Assembly: GCF_014534655.1 (NCBI RefSeq)
Contig: NZ_JACVVD010000001.1
Coordinates: forward strand, 744,001-808,000
DNA from: Paenibacillus sedimenti
GTDB taxonomy: Bacteria; Bacillota; Bacilli; Paenibacillales; NBRC-103111
Direction of reading: 5' to 3'
Length of the DNA: 64,000 nt
Each line of letters begins with the position of its first letter. Positions within the stretch are counted from its first letter, which is position 1. Below the pieces are notes generated by a model. That model made no database searches. It saw nothing but the letters and a program-made list of their open reading frames with translations, and was not told the DNA's origin. A program made the translations under genes and the position numbers. This document shows positions 1-8,495 of this stretch, one piece after another.

Positions 1-1
1 G

Positions 2-217
2 GATATGGTTAAAAGCGGCGTTATTTCCGCCACGCTTGCGCAAGGAACCTGGAACATGGGCTACTGGTCGCTTATGCAGCTGTTCCATCTGAAACATGAA
101 ATCGTGCAGCCGCTGGCGGATTGGAAGCAGTCCGGTATATCGCTCGTTCCTCCCTCCGTAGATACGGGTATTACAGTCGTGACACAGCAGAACGTGGAGA
201 ACTACTATGCGAAATAA
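2..217 (+). CDS. Sugar ABC transporter substrate-binding protein, C-terminal fragment
   Basis: Only the last 71 codons are in the window; the 5' end lies upstream of base 1. The fragment contains the pattern typical of the C-terminal lobe of ribose/galactose-type periplasmic binding proteins (Peripla_BP_4): a stretch 'SGVISATLAQGTWNMGYW' and the closing 'VDTGITVVTQQNVENYY'. Such lipoproteins capture a sugar outside the membrane and deliver it to an ABC permease. The stop overlaps the start of the histidine kinase by 11 bases, so the two are translationally coupled. In such arrangements the binding protein often works with the sensor kinase; that role here is inference. Confidence 0.7.
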   Translation, partial: DMVKSGVISATLAQGTWNMGYWSLMQLFHLKHEIVQPLADWKQSGISLVPPSVDTGITVVTQQNVENYYAK

Positions 218-2015
218 GGGGAGTGTCCGCTGGTTTCAACTGAATAATTGGCCGATTCGGGCCAAGCTCATTATGCATTTTCTGCTGATCAGCCTGCTGC
301 CGGCCATTTTCTTAGGTGTACTCATTGCTTGGGCGACGGACAACATTATTGAAAAGCAAGTCAACGACCATACTTCGCAGTTGATCGGCAATGTGAACAA
401 GTCGCTGGAGTTTTACGCGAGCAACCTTCAAAACATGACTTATTTTATATCATTTAATCCTCAGATAAAGCGTTTTCTGACAAGCAGCATGAAGCAGCCG
501 GAGTCAGAGTACGATATGCGGAAATTTTTGCAGGGTTTTACGACCCTGTATACAGAAGTCGCCGGTATTATGGTGGTTAATGCGAAGGGCGAGTATCTCA
601 GCAATGAAATGTACGCCAGATCGAGCAGAAGCTTAACGGAGGAACGCTGGTACAAGGAAGCCGTAGAGGAGAAAGGAATTTTCAAGCTGATTGGCCATCC
701 GGCAGGACGCAATGTCACCACGCATGTAAATTATAAGGATGATGACATCGTATCCGTCGTCCGCGCGATTGTGGATCCGGAGACGCAGGAGGTCCAAGGT
801 GTTGTATTGATTGATCTGAAGCTGCGTGTCATCGCAGAAACGGTCAAGGACGTAAGGCTTGGCAAGTCCGGTTATTTGACTGTGGTCGACGATCAAGGAG
901 ACAGTATATACACCCCCCAACATCCGATCGTGAGCAGGCTGGATCTCAAGTGGATTGAGGATAACCCGTCAGGCGTATTTTCCAAGGTAATTGACGGTAA
1001 GCGAGTGCAGTTTATTTTCCGCAAGTCGCCTTTTACGAATTGGACGACAGTCGGCGTCTTCTCTAGCAAAGAAACGCTCATGGAAGTCCGGGAGATCAGG
1101 TTGTATATCATTTGTTTTATTTTCATCGTATGTTTGCTGGGGATAGCTGCATCCAGTTTCCTCTCTTATACGATATCAAAACCGATTTGGCAGTTGATGT
1201 CGTTCATGCGGCGGGCCGAGGATGGGAATTTGTCGATCCGCTTCAAGGATGATCGTCAGGACGAAGTGGGGATGTTAGGGCGCAGCTTCAACGCGATGCT
1301 GCTGCAAGTGACGAAGCTAATCGACATGGTGGAAGAGGAGCAGAAGAAGAAGCGGGAAGCCGAGCTGCGCAGTCTTCAAGCGCATATTAAGCCGCACTTT
1401 TTATACAACACCCTGGATACGATTCAATGGCTGTCACGCAAAAGCGGTGCCAATGAAGTGACGGAAGTTGTGGATGCGCTCTCCCGGCTGTTCCGGATTG
1501 GGCTGAGCAAAGGGAATGAGATCATTCCGCTCATGGAAGAAATGACTCATATCCAAAGCTACCTGACGATTCAAAAGACGAGATATCGCGACAAGCTTAA
1601 TTATAGCGTGGACATTGACCCAAAGCTTCAGGGATTGTCTGTGATTAAAGTCATTTTACAACCTATTGTAGAAAATGCCATTTACCACGGGATCAAGGAG
1701 CGGCGTGGACCTGGGCGCATTCATATTCGAGCAGTCCTGGATGGAGAACGGGTTGTTATAGATATAGCAGACGATGGTGCGGGAATGCCGGCAGAGAAAC
1801 TTACTAAGCTCAGGCAGGCTCTAGCCGGTGCAACAACGAGGAAGAGAAGCGGCGGCGAAGACGTGTCCGGGGATGGCTACGGATTGACGAACATCCAAGA
1901 ACGCATACAGTTGACCTACGGTGAGAGTTATGGCGTGTATATGACAAGCGAGCCTGGGCTGGGAACGAAAGTAACGATTATTCATCCGGTTATTCGAGGA
2001 AGAGAGGCGGGATAG
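207..2015 (+). CDS. Two-component sensor histidine kinase, YesM type
   Basis: 602 residues. N-terminal membrane helix about 20-43, an extracytoplasmic sensor region of about 250 residues (Cache-like by size and position), second helix about 299-320, then a HAMP linker. The His_kinase core contains 'QAHIKPHFLYNTLDTIQW', with H397 of the PHF motif the probable phosphoacceptor. An HATPase domain follows, with N-box 'QPIVENAIYHG' and G-boxes 'DDGAGMP' and 'GYGLTNIQERI'. This is the LytS/YesM class, commonly linked to carbohydrate sensing in Bacillales. ATG 207 overlaps the binding-protein gene, and the partner regulator begins one base after the stop. The ligand is unknown; a galactoside is suggested only by the nearby alpha-galactosidase. 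Confidence 0.93.
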   Translation: MRNKGSVRWFQLNNWPIRAKLIMHFLLISLLPAIFLGVLIAWATDNIIEKQVNDHTSQLIGNVNKSLEFYASNLQNMTYFISFNPQIKRFLTSSMKQPESEYDMRKFLQGFTTLYTEVAGIMVVNAKGEYLSNEMYARSSRSLTEERWYKEAVEEKGIFKLIGHPAGRNVTTHVNYKDDDIVSVVRAIVDPETQEVQGVVLIDLKLRVIAETVKDVRLGKSGYLTVVDDQGDSIYTPQHPIVSRLDLKWIEDNPSGVFSKVIDGKRVQFIFRKSPFTNWTTVGVFSSKETLMEVREIRLYIICFIFIVCLLGIAASSFLSYTISKPIWQLMSFMRRAEDGNLSIRFKDDRQDEVGMLGRSFNAMLLQVTKLIDMVEEEQKKKREAELRSLQAHIKPHFLYNTLDTIQWLSRKSGANEVTEVVDALSRLFRIGLSKGNEIIPLMEEMTHIQSYLTIQKTRYRDKLNYSVDIDPKLQGLSVIKVILQPIVENAIYHGIKERRGPGRIHIRAVLDGERVVIDIADDGAGMPAEKLTKLRQALAGATTRKRSGGEDVSGDGYGLTNIQERIQLTYGESYGVYMTSEPGLGTKVTIIHPVIRGREAG

Positions 2016-2016
2016 T

Positions 2017-3225
2017 ATGGTGCAAGGTTGGAAGGTTCTTATCGCGGACGATGAGCCTAACATTCGTGAGGGCATACGAGACTGTGTCGACTGGGAACGC
2101 CTTGGTCTTAAGGTTGCTGCTGAAGCGGAGGACGGAGAAGAAGCGCTGGAGCTTGCACTGGAGCATGATGTTCGGATTCTGCTAGTGGATTTGAACATGC
2201 CGATTATGAATGGCCTGACCTTGATCGGTCTCATCAGGGAGCGTCTGCCGGCCTGCAAAGTTATCATTATTACCGGGCATGATGAATTTACTTACGCGCA
2301 GGAAGCGATTCGCCTTGGCGTAGACGACTATATCCTGAAGCCGGTTAGTCCTCAGCAGCTTTTCGCGATACTGGAGAAAGCCGTGAAACAGCTGGAAATC
2401 GCAGCCAAAAACGAGGAGCATCTACTCATGGCCTCCAAGCAGATCGAACGAAACTTCTCGCTGCTGAGGGAGCGCTTTTGTCTCGAGTGGATGGATGGCG
2501 AATTGAGCGAAGGGGAGATCCTGGAGCAGCTTTCATTTCTGAAAATGCCTGTGAGCACGCCCGTGCAGATCGGTGTCATTCGATGGCCTAGTGCCTCCAG
2601 GGGAAAAGAGCTTCTTTCAGAGAAAGACCGCCAGTTGTATCTGTTCGCGATGGAAAATATGGTGGAGGAGATATTATCGCCTTATACCCTTGTTAAATTC
2701 CGCGATCATATGGGAATGCTCGTCGTCTTGCTGTGGCATACGGTGCCAGACCCTGTTCTTCATTCCATTGATGAAGCTATTCTCACGTATTTGAAAATTA
2801 CGGCGGTGTCGGCATTTTTACCCGTGACAAGCGGGGTTGAAACCGTTGCTTCCGCCTACCTGCAGGCGAAGACAGAGGTCTACAAGGAAACGCGTCTGTC
2901 GCCGTTCGTCCGCTCAGCCAAGGATTTGATCAGCAAACAGTTTAGTGACCCTGATCTCAACCTTGAAGGCGTCGCCAACGACCTGAGGGTATCCTCTGTA
3001 TATTTAAGCCGTATTTTTAAACAGGAGACAGGAATCTCCTTCATCAGCATGCTCACGCAAATCCGAATCAAGCATGCGATTCACCTCCTTACATCTACCG
3101 ATTTGCCCATGTTGGAAATTGCGGAGCATGTAGGTTACGACTCCCAGCATTACTTCAGTACAGCCTTCAAGAAGATCGTCGGTTTACCGCCGAACCAGTA
3201 TCGTAAAGAAGGCGTGGGGAGTTAA
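2017..3225 (+). CDS. Response regulator, YesN type (receiver plus AraC HTH)
   Basis: 402 residues. Receiver domain 1-120 has the acidic pair D11/D12, phosphoacceptor D58 in 'LLVDLNMPIMNG' and the conserved Lys in 'DDYILKPVSP'. A linker of about 170 residues follows. The last roughly 105 residues form an AraC-type double helix-turn-helix ('VSSVYLSRIFKQETGISF' and 'IAEHVGYDSQHYFSTAFKK'). It follows the kinase by a single base, so the pair is one operon. It probably activates sugar-uptake or glycosidase genes after phosphorylation. A hairpin terminator just downstream separates it from the convergent alpha-galactosidase gene. Confidence 0.93.
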   Translation: MVQGWKVLIADDEPNIREGIRDCVDWERLGLKVAAEAEDGEEALELALEHDVRILLVDLNMPIMNGLTLIGLIRERLPACKVIIITGHDEFTYAQEAIRLGVDDYILKPVSPQQLFAILEKAVKQLEIAAKNEEHLLMASKQIERNFSLLRERFCLEWMDGELSEGEILEQLSFLKMPVSTPVQIGVIRWPSASRGKELLSEKDRQLYLFAMENMVEEILSPYTLVKFRDHMGMLVVLLWHTVPDPVLHSIDEAILTYLKITAVSAFLPVTSGVETVASAYLQAKTEVYKETRLSPFVRSAKDLISKQFSDPDLNLEGVANDLRVSSVYLSRIFKQETGISFISMLTQIRIKHAIHLLTSTDLPMLEIAEHVGYDSQHYFSTAFKKIVGLPPNQYRKEGVGS

Positions 3226-3242
3226 ACAGGGTTTCAAGCAGA

Positions 3243-3282
3243 AAAAAGAGCTATTTTGAGAGGAATCTCAAGTAGCTCTTTT
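3243..3282. terminator. Bidirectional terminator between regulator and alpha-galactosidase
   Basis: A-rich stretch, stem AAAAGAGCTA...TTGAGA, GGAA loop, then TCTCAA...TAGCTCTTTT. The stem is flanked by A-runs and T-runs on both sides, so it can end both convergent transcripts. Confidence 0.8.
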
Positions 3283-3291
3283 CACATTCAA

Positions 3292-5574
3292 TTAATTTTT
3301 CACAACCGATACCTCATCGATTTGCAAAGAAGTCAGTCCGGGAGAATCGACGTAAAAGCCTACGTCGAGCTGTCCGCTGGACACTTGAACGGTAGCGTGA
3401 ATCCGCTGATAACCACTTGACGGTGTAATGTTTTTATACACTGTCTTGCCTCCGTGGCTGCCAATTTCCATTCGAACAGTCTTCGGCTTGTCCCCGTAAA
3501 CCGTTTCTTTTACCCAAGCGCTCACGGTATAAGTTCCATTTGTTAACCCGTATATTTTCTGATGAACACTTTGCTTATAGGCTTTGGTATCCCAGAAATA
3601 CAACTTCTTGCCGCCCCGATAAACATCATAAGCATCCACGCCGTACTTTGCGGATTGATTCCCCGGGTGCCACTCGTTCCATCCATCGATGTCACCGCTT
3701 TCAAAATCCCCGTTGATCAGAAATGAAGCGTTCATTTCCCCGAGTCGATTTGGATTCAATAAGATATGGTCCAAATTGATGGCACCTGTATCGGCCGCCG
3801 TTCTTTCTAATGTAATCAGATTCACGCCGGCTTTCAAATGAATCTGATCCGTACGGTTCATCCATCGATCCCAGCTCGATGCATGATCAAAAGTTACCTT
3901 CCGAGCCGCTTGCACGAAAGCTCCTTTATCGTCGGCAACGCTTACATGCATCGTACTGCCAGAGCCGGTCGCATTCGCGTAACGATAGGAGATCGGATAG
4001 TCGCCATCTTCAGGCACACTGACGGCATATACGATTTTTGCGCCGACATTGCCGAGTCCATCGACAAAGCCGAATCCTTTATACCCCGTATGATTGTTGT
4101 TAAAATGCGTACCGCCAAGCCAAGTCGCTACTTCCGCTTCATACGTTGCATTCGTGCTGTTAGGCTTGATTTTCACGACTTTAGATGCGTGTTTGTCTAA
4201 GGCCGGACTGTAAGAGGTCAAAGCTCCCAGATTGCTTCCAGTCCACATATCTGTCGTTAGAGCCGAACCGCCGAGCCCCAAATCTTTGACATAGTCAACT
4301 GAACGAATCGCGCTGGAATCCGAACGATTAAATAAACCTACGATCCAGCTTCCATCCGGCATTTGGCCCAACCACTTCTCAGAGTCGCGGGCGTTTGGAT
4401 CGCTGCTGAACGAGTTACCGTTACGATAATAAGGTTTACCTACAAACCCTTGATTATGAAGATCGAGCATGTTTTTGTTTTTGTAAAAACTGCCGGTTTT
4501 GCCGATGGTCGAATGTTGATCCGTTATGGCAATCGGCGAGCCGGCCATCGTAAACAAATTAATGATGCTTTTGCGTTCTTCATCGGTTTTGAACGTGTTC
4601 ATCCGGATGAAATCGCCGTCCAGAATCATGTTGGAACCGCGTCCGGCAATATCGGAGAAACCGGTGAAGCCTTGAAACGGATTCGCCCATTGGGACCAGC
4701 CATTCATCCAATTCTGGCGCTGACCGCTTAAGTTTTCCCAGCCGCCATGGGCAAGATCCTCATTAATTCTTACCATATCGCCGTAAGGAAGTTCGCCGGC
4801 CGCGTGATTGTTCAGGTGCGGCATGACAAGACTCAGCTCCATATCGTCGCCGGCTGCTTCATGCATCCATTTCAGCGCGGTTTGGTAATTCGCGGAGCCG
4901 TGATTGACGCCAATCTTTTTCCCTTTATCGGTACCGTTTTCATACCACGAGAGAAAATCGATTCGGAGATACGGGACGCCTAACTGTTTGAAATAGTTCA
5001 CATAGCCTTGAATATATTCTTTGGCTCCCGGCTTGGTCACATCAACCCAATACAAGTCGTCATTGAACTTGTCGGAAGAGTTCGCGATATCTTTAACCTT
5101 GTAGTTAGTACCAACAATTGTCTTGCTCGGATCGTTCGCGGCGCTTCTGGTCACCCAAAGAGGATTGTAATACACACCCATTTTCATGCCTTTATTTTGA
5201 ATATATTGCGACCAATAACCCCAGTCGTGCTTCCAATTATCATTATGGGACATAATGTATCCGTTTTCATTTGTTTGCTGTGCACCTTCGATCCAGCCGT
5301 CCGAAACGATCAAATCGTAACCGTAACTCTTGTAATCGTTTGCGATCCAGTCGATGTTTTTCTTCCATTCGATCTCGTCCATCGGTGCATTATGCGTATA
5401 TTGATATTCGTAGGTACTCCAATAAAGAGGCCCTGTGCCGCTTCGCGTAAATTGACTTTCACGCGCTGAAGCGGTCTCGGAAACTAACGTAACTGATAAT
5501 AGGAGTCCGGCACATAGTAATGACCATTTCGTAATAGCCTTTTGCGATGTAAGCGCCTTCGTGAATATTGTCAT
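3292..5574 (-). CDS. Secreted alpha-galactosidase-like glycoside hydrolase (clan GH-D) with two CBMs
   Basis: 760 residues. The signal peptide has a basic start, a hydrophobic core at about 17-33 and a likely cleavage after 'SETASA', so the enzyme is exported. The catalytic (beta/alpha)8 domain is about 40-380. 'YLRIDF' places a probable nucleophile at D206 and 'VRINEDL' the acid/base at D273, the layout of GH27/GH36-type enzymes. A small beta domain follows to about 470. Residues about 475-608 resemble a CBM35/CBM6-type module ('NATYEAEVATWLGG'). Residues about 615-760 are a second beta-sandwich of the CBM4/22/61 type ('LINGDFESGDIDGW'). It probably removes alpha-galactosyl (or beta-L-arabinopyranosyl) groups from plant polysaccharide. 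SD GAGGTGATC lies just before ATG 5574. Exact family is uncertain. Confidence 0.82.
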   Translation of the reverse strand: MTIFTKALTSQKAITKWSLLCAGLLLSVTLVSETASARESQFTRSGTGPLYWSTYEYQYTHNAPMDEIEWKKNIDWIANDYKSYGYDLIVSDGWIEGAQQTNENGYIMSHNDNWKHDWGYWSQYIQNKGMKMGVYYNPLWVTRSAANDPSKTIVGTNYKVKDIANSSDKFNDDLYWVDVTKPGAKEYIQGYVNYFKQLGVPYLRIDFLSWYENGTDKGKKIGVNHGSANYQTALKWMHEAAGDDMELSLVMPHLNNHAAGELPYGDMVRINEDLAHGGWENLSGQRQNWMNGWSQWANPFQGFTGFSDIAGRGSNMILDGDFIRMNTFKTDEERKSIINLFTMAGSPIAITDQHSTIGKTGSFYKNKNMLDLHNQGFVGKPYYRNGNSFSSDPNARDSEKWLGQMPDGSWIVGLFNRSDSSAIRSVDYVKDLGLGGSALTTDMWTGSNLGALTSYSPALDKHASKVVKIKPNSTNATYEAEVATWLGGTHFNNNHTGYKGFGFVDGLGNVGAKIVYAVSVPEDGDYPISYRYANATGSGSTMHVSVADDKGAFVQAARKVTFDHASSWDRWMNRTDQIHLKAGVNLITLERTAADTGAINLDHILLNPNRLGEMNASFLINGDFESGDIDGWNEWHPGNQSAKYGVDAYDVYRGGKKLYFWDTKAYKQSVHQKIYGLTNGTYTVSAWVKETVYGDKPKTVRMEIGSHGGKTVYKNITPSSGYQRIHATVQVSSGQLDVGFYVDSPGLTSLQIDEVSVVKN

Positions 5575-5855
5575 GATTGCAGATCACCTCTGTCTGTTAT
5601 TCATTCATTGCCCTTTCATCATACCTGAAAGAAAGACGTATGCCTATGACCTTTTTTAACCAAATGAAAGAGACTGTTACTCTCATACATTTATATGAAA
5701 CAATGATTGATGTCCAAGAATTTAAGAGTTTACGTGCATACTTTGAAAAAGAAACAAGACTTGAATCAGTTGATAGAGATAGTGAAAGTGAGAGGCTTGG
5801 CGATTCTGAGACTTTATCTTGGATTAAATGTTATGAGGAATGGAGTGATACAAGG

Positions 5856-6827
5856 ATGAGACGACTCAAAATCGTCCAAGTAATTTCTAATATCCCGGAT
5901 GCGGGCAGAATCCCCCCTACCAATCAGGGAGGTACGGAAAAAGTAGTATACGAGCTGACGGAGGAATTGGTACGCCGGGGGCATGATGTAACCATATTTG
6001 CAGCGAGAGGGAGCAGAAGCAGCGCAAGGCTGATTCCAATACCTGCAGGACTTCGCGACGAAGGCATTGCACGTTTTGTACTCAGCAGAATGCCGCAAGG
6101 CGTTGATATCATCCATGATCACACTTTCAGCTCAGCTTTGGGCAGGAGACAGCTGCGAATCCCGACCGTGTGCACCCTGCATTTGCCTGTCAAACAGCGC
6201 GTTAAACACCCCGTTTATGTCAGTAAACGCGCTCAAATCGTGATGGGCAAAAGTCGGGGCGATTATGTATATAACGGTGTTAAACCAAGCGAATATGAGT
6301 TCAGCTCAGATAAACGCAGCTTTTTGCTATTCATTGGACGAATTCTGAGGGAAAAAGGCATTCTGCATGCCATCGAGATCGCGGAACGAACAAACAAGAA
6401 GCTCATTATTGCCGGTCCGATCAAAGATCGGGAGCTATTTCGCAAAGAAATCGCACCGCGAATACGCCGAAATCCTCGCATCCATTATGTCGGACCTGTC
6501 GGGGGCAGTAAGAAGCAACTATTACTTAAACGAGCCAGCTGCCTATTGTTTCCAACTTTATGGGAGGAGCCGTTCGGGTTGGTCATGATCGAAGCTATGG
6601 CCTGCGGGACTCCGGTCATCGCATTAAACAATGGGGCGGTATCCGAAGTATTGGCCGGATTTCCGCAATTAATCTGTCGTTCCGTACCGGAAATGATCCG
6701 GAAGGTGAATGTCGGGAAATATCCGAGTCCTGAGGTGCTTCGCCGGTATGTCACAGAGCGATTTACTACATCGAAAATGACCTCGAAATATATACAAATT
6801 TATCTGAAAGCTATGCGGAGCAGATAA
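5856..6827 (+). CDS. Glycosyltransferase family 4
   Basis: 323 residues from ATG 5856. Begins 'MRRLKIVQVISNIPDAGR', the usual GT4 N-terminal strand, followed by 'GGTEKVVYELTEELVRRGHDV', typical of nucleotide-sugar glycosyltransferases (two Rossmann domains, GT-B fold). The donor-domain signature is present: 'FIGRILREKGI' and 'EEPFGLVMIEAMACGTPVIA', with the EX7E motif. Acceptor unknown: cell wall, spore or exopolysaccharide. The frame stays open for 93 codons upstream to 5577, but that stretch is AT-rich, acidic and unlike GT4, and the family start fits 5856, so I begin there; a weak GGAG lies 10 bases upstream. It appears to be a single-gene unit ending at a good terminator. Confidence 0.82.
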   Translation: MRRLKIVQVISNIPDAGRIPPTNQGGTEKVVYELTEELVRRGHDVTIFAARGSRSSARLIPIPAGLRDEGIARFVLSRMPQGVDIIHDHTFSSALGRRQLRIPTVCTLHLPVKQRVKHPVYVSKRAQIVMGKSRGDYVYNGVKPSEYEFSSDKRSFLLFIGRILREKGILHAIEIAERTNKKLIIAGPIKDRELFRKEIAPRIRRNPRIHYVGPVGGSKKQLLLKRASCLLFPTLWEEPFGLVMIEAMACGTPVIALNNGAVSEVLAGFPQLICRSVPEMIRKVNVGKYPSPEVLRRYVTERFTTSKMTSKYIQIYLKAMRSR

Positions 6828-6852
6828 TATTAGGGTGAGCCGGACATGATGA

Positions 6853-6887
6853 AGCGCGTTTTCCTTTAGGGGAAAGCGCGCTTTTTT
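6853..6887 (+). terminator. Rho-independent terminator after glycosyltransferase
   Basis: AGCGCG(T)TTTCC, short loop, GGAAAGCGCGCT, then TTTTTT. Confidence 0.85.
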
Positions 6888-6986
6888 GTTCATGTTCAGG
6901 TCGCCTCCTTTGCACGCTGATGCCCATGGGTGAATATATTGGAATACATCTGTTCACGTAATTCTTACGACATTAGGAGGAACCCC

Positions 6987-7745
6987 ATGAGAAAATATAC
7001 GGTGAAACGCGATCCGCGTGATTTTCGCGATCTCTTTTATCGAAGTCCGAAATATATTCGCGAGACGCAATTACCGCGCAACATCGATTTACGGAATAAG
7101 CTCTCTCCGGTTGTCAATCAAGGCAATCTGGGTTCTTGCACGTCGAATGCCATCGTTAGCGGGCTACGGGAGTATTGGCTTCGCCAGGACGAACGGGAGT
7201 CGACACGTTTGTCCCGATTATTTCACTATTGGCATGAACGGGAACTGAAAGGTACGGTGAACCGGGACTCTGGGGCTACCGTTCGCGACGGTATGAAAGT
7301 ACTCCAAAAAATAGGCGTTTGTCCAGAATCCGAGTGGCCTTACCGAATAGCGAAGTTTAAGGAGAAGCCCGATCAAGAAGCGGAATCGTCCGCAGGTGAG
7401 TATCGTATCGAGGCGTATCACCGTATTCATGACCTTGCAGGCATCAAGGCGGCATTAGCCGATGGCCAACCGGTAGTCTTCGGAATTTGGCTTTACGATT
7501 CTTTTGTGGGTGCGCAGGCGGCCAGAACAGGGCGAATTCCATATCCTAACAGGAAAAAGGAACAATTTCTGGGTGGGCATGCGTTGCTGGCGGTGGGCTA
7601 TAAAGACGGTAAGAGAAAGGGTCAAGGTACGATGATCGTGCGTAATTCATGGGGCAAATCATGGGGAGATAACGGTTATTGCTACTTGCCGTATTCTTTT
7701 TTCAAAAACTCGGTGCTGACTTTTGACTACTGGACAGGGAGGTGA
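6987..7745 (+). CDS. Papain-like (C1A family) cysteine peptidase
   Basis: 252 residues from ATG 6987, which has AGGAGG seven bases upstream; the frame is open further 5' but without an SD. Oxyanion Gln45 and catalytic Cys51 lie in 'NQGNLGSCTSNA', His198 in 'GGHALLAVGY' and Asn220 in 'RNSWGKSWGDNGYCYLP', the full papain triad in order. There is no signal peptide or propeptide, so it probably works inside the cell or in the forespore; bacterial short C1A enzymes of this type are poorly characterised. Two very small genes follow at once, 7 and 35 bases apart, forming a likely operon that ends at the 8011 hairpin. Confidence 0.88.
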   Translation: MRKYTVKRDPRDFRDLFYRSPKYIRETQLPRNIDLRNKLSPVVNQGNLGSCTSNAIVSGLREYWLRQDERESTRLSRLFHYWHERELKGTVNRDSGATVRDGMKVLQKIGVCPESEWPYRIAKFKEKPDQEAESSAGEYRIEAYHRIHDLAGIKAALADGQPVVFGIWLYDSFVGAQAARTGRIPYPNRKKEQFLGGHALLAVGYKDGKRKGQGTMIVRNSWGKSWGDNGYCYLPYSFFKNSVLTFDYWTGR

Positions 7746-7752
7746 TGGACAG

Positions 7753-7893
7753 ATGCTAAGCGCGAAAGACGCGAATACCATCATTGCTTTTTTATCTGCT
7801 GCTTATAATGCGATCCAGGATCCTGAAGCGAGAGCAGAGTTTCACCGACTGGCCAATGAACTGCGAAAAGCATCAGGGCAGCCGGAGGAGTGA
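7753..7893 (+). CDS. Small helical protein, 46 aa, unknown function
   Basis: Begins at ATG 7753, with GGAGGTGA overlapping the stop region of the peptidase gene, and ends at TGA 7891. The product starts 'MLSAKDANTIIAFLSAAY' and continues with alternating charged and Ala residues to 'GQPEE', so it should be mostly helical and soluble. I do not recognise the family. Its strong SD and 7-base spacing from the peptidase stop support real, coupled expression. It could be a regulator or partner of the peptidase; that is inference. Confidence 0.6.
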   Translation: MLSAKDANTIIAFLSAAYNAIQDPEARAEFHRLANELRKASGQPEE

Positions 7894-7928
7894 AAATAAC
7901 TATTCGATAAGAATGAGAGGCGGCTTTC

Positions 7929-8006
7929 ATGTCAAAAGAAAATTTGACGCTGCTTATTTTGGTGCTTTTTGTGCTGCTAAGCCTGATATTACTTTTATGG
8001 GTATAA
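7929..8006 (+). CDS. Single-span membrane microprotein, 25 aa
   Basis: ATG 7929 to TAA 8006. The product is a four-residue polar start (MSKE) followed by one uninterrupted hydrophobic helix 'LTLLILVLFVLLSLILLLWV'. A GAGAGG lies about 8 bases upstream. Bacillales encode many such one-helix proteins, often made during sporulation. It ends immediately before a terminator, as expected for the last gene of the peptidase operon. No homologue recognised. Confidence 0.5.
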   Translation: MSKENLTLLILVLFVLLSLILLLWV

Positions 8007-8010
8007 CATC

Positions 8011-8057
8011 AAACAGCCCGATGCGAATGTGGCTCGCAGCAGGCTGTTTTCATTTTT
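8011..8057. terminator. Bidirectional terminator, peptidase operon / DUF1657 gene
   Basis: AAACAGCC...GGCTGTTTT with an inner TGCGA/TCGCA stem, followed by CATTTTT on the plus strand and preceded by an A-rich stretch. It lies between two convergent transcripts. Confidence 0.75.
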
Positions 8058-8060
8058 AGC

Positions 8061-8267
8061 TTAGAAGCCTTTGTATTGGGGCTCTTCATTTTCCAATTGT
8101 TGAACGCGGGATGAAACTTGATCCACGATTTGTTGAGTCGCTGAGGCGGCATTTTCAAAAAGTTGCTTCGCTTCTTGATTTTGTGTGCCCAACGCAAAAG
8201 TTTCAAGGCTCGCTTGAGCGCTTTTTAATGAAGCGAGCGTTGTTTTTACTTGAGATGCTACAGTCAA
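8061..8267 (-). CDS. DUF1657 family small protein
   Basis: 68 residues. Start taken as TTG 8267, which gives the family's usual 'MTVASQVKTTLASLKSAQAS' and has AAGGAGG 8 bases upstream; an in-frame GTG at 8276 sits inside the SD itself. DUF1657 proteins are short helical proteins typically encoded beside spoVA and DUF421 genes in spore formers, including the mobile spoVA clusters tied to spore heat resistance. Here it is divergent from the DUF421-spoVA operon rather than inside it. Function is not established; a role in forespore membrane or germination physiology is inferred from context. Confidence 0.85.
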   Translation of the reverse strand: MTVASQVKTTLASLKSAQASLETFALGTQNQEAKQLFENAASATQQIVDQVSSRVQQLENEEPQYKGF

Positions 8268-8275
8268 GATAATCA

Positions 8276-8311
8276 CCTCCTTAAGTTTGCATGCAAACTG
8301 GCATCGTAAGC
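8276..8311 (-). repeat. Hairpin-plus-SD repeat, copy 1 (upstream of DUF1657)
   Basis: Reading the minus strand: GCTTACGATGCC, then the perfect palindrome AGTTTGCATGCAAACT, then TAAGGAGG, which is the SD of the DUF1657 gene. It matches the layout of the copies at 11545, 17519, 18686 and 22413. A second partial copy of its left end (CTTACGATGCC) lies at 8337-8347 in the same orientation. Confidence 0.6.
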
Positions 8312-8495
8312 ATATTGAGTTTTACACAGCCGAACCGGCATCGTAAGAGTCACTCAATTTTGCGACGCTCTTTAATATTCCCGTTCTTTCGTTCTCCATA
8401 ATTGCCAATTAAATCCATATGAAAATGATGATAGTTGCCCCTCAAAAAGCGCATAATGACTTTGTTTGGTACAAAAGGCAAGGGAGGGAAAGTTT

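Noticed and set aside
8429-8458. Sigma-G promoter of the DUF421-spoVA operon
   Set aside because: CATAATG fits the -10, but the -35 (TGATAG) is poor; too weak to list.
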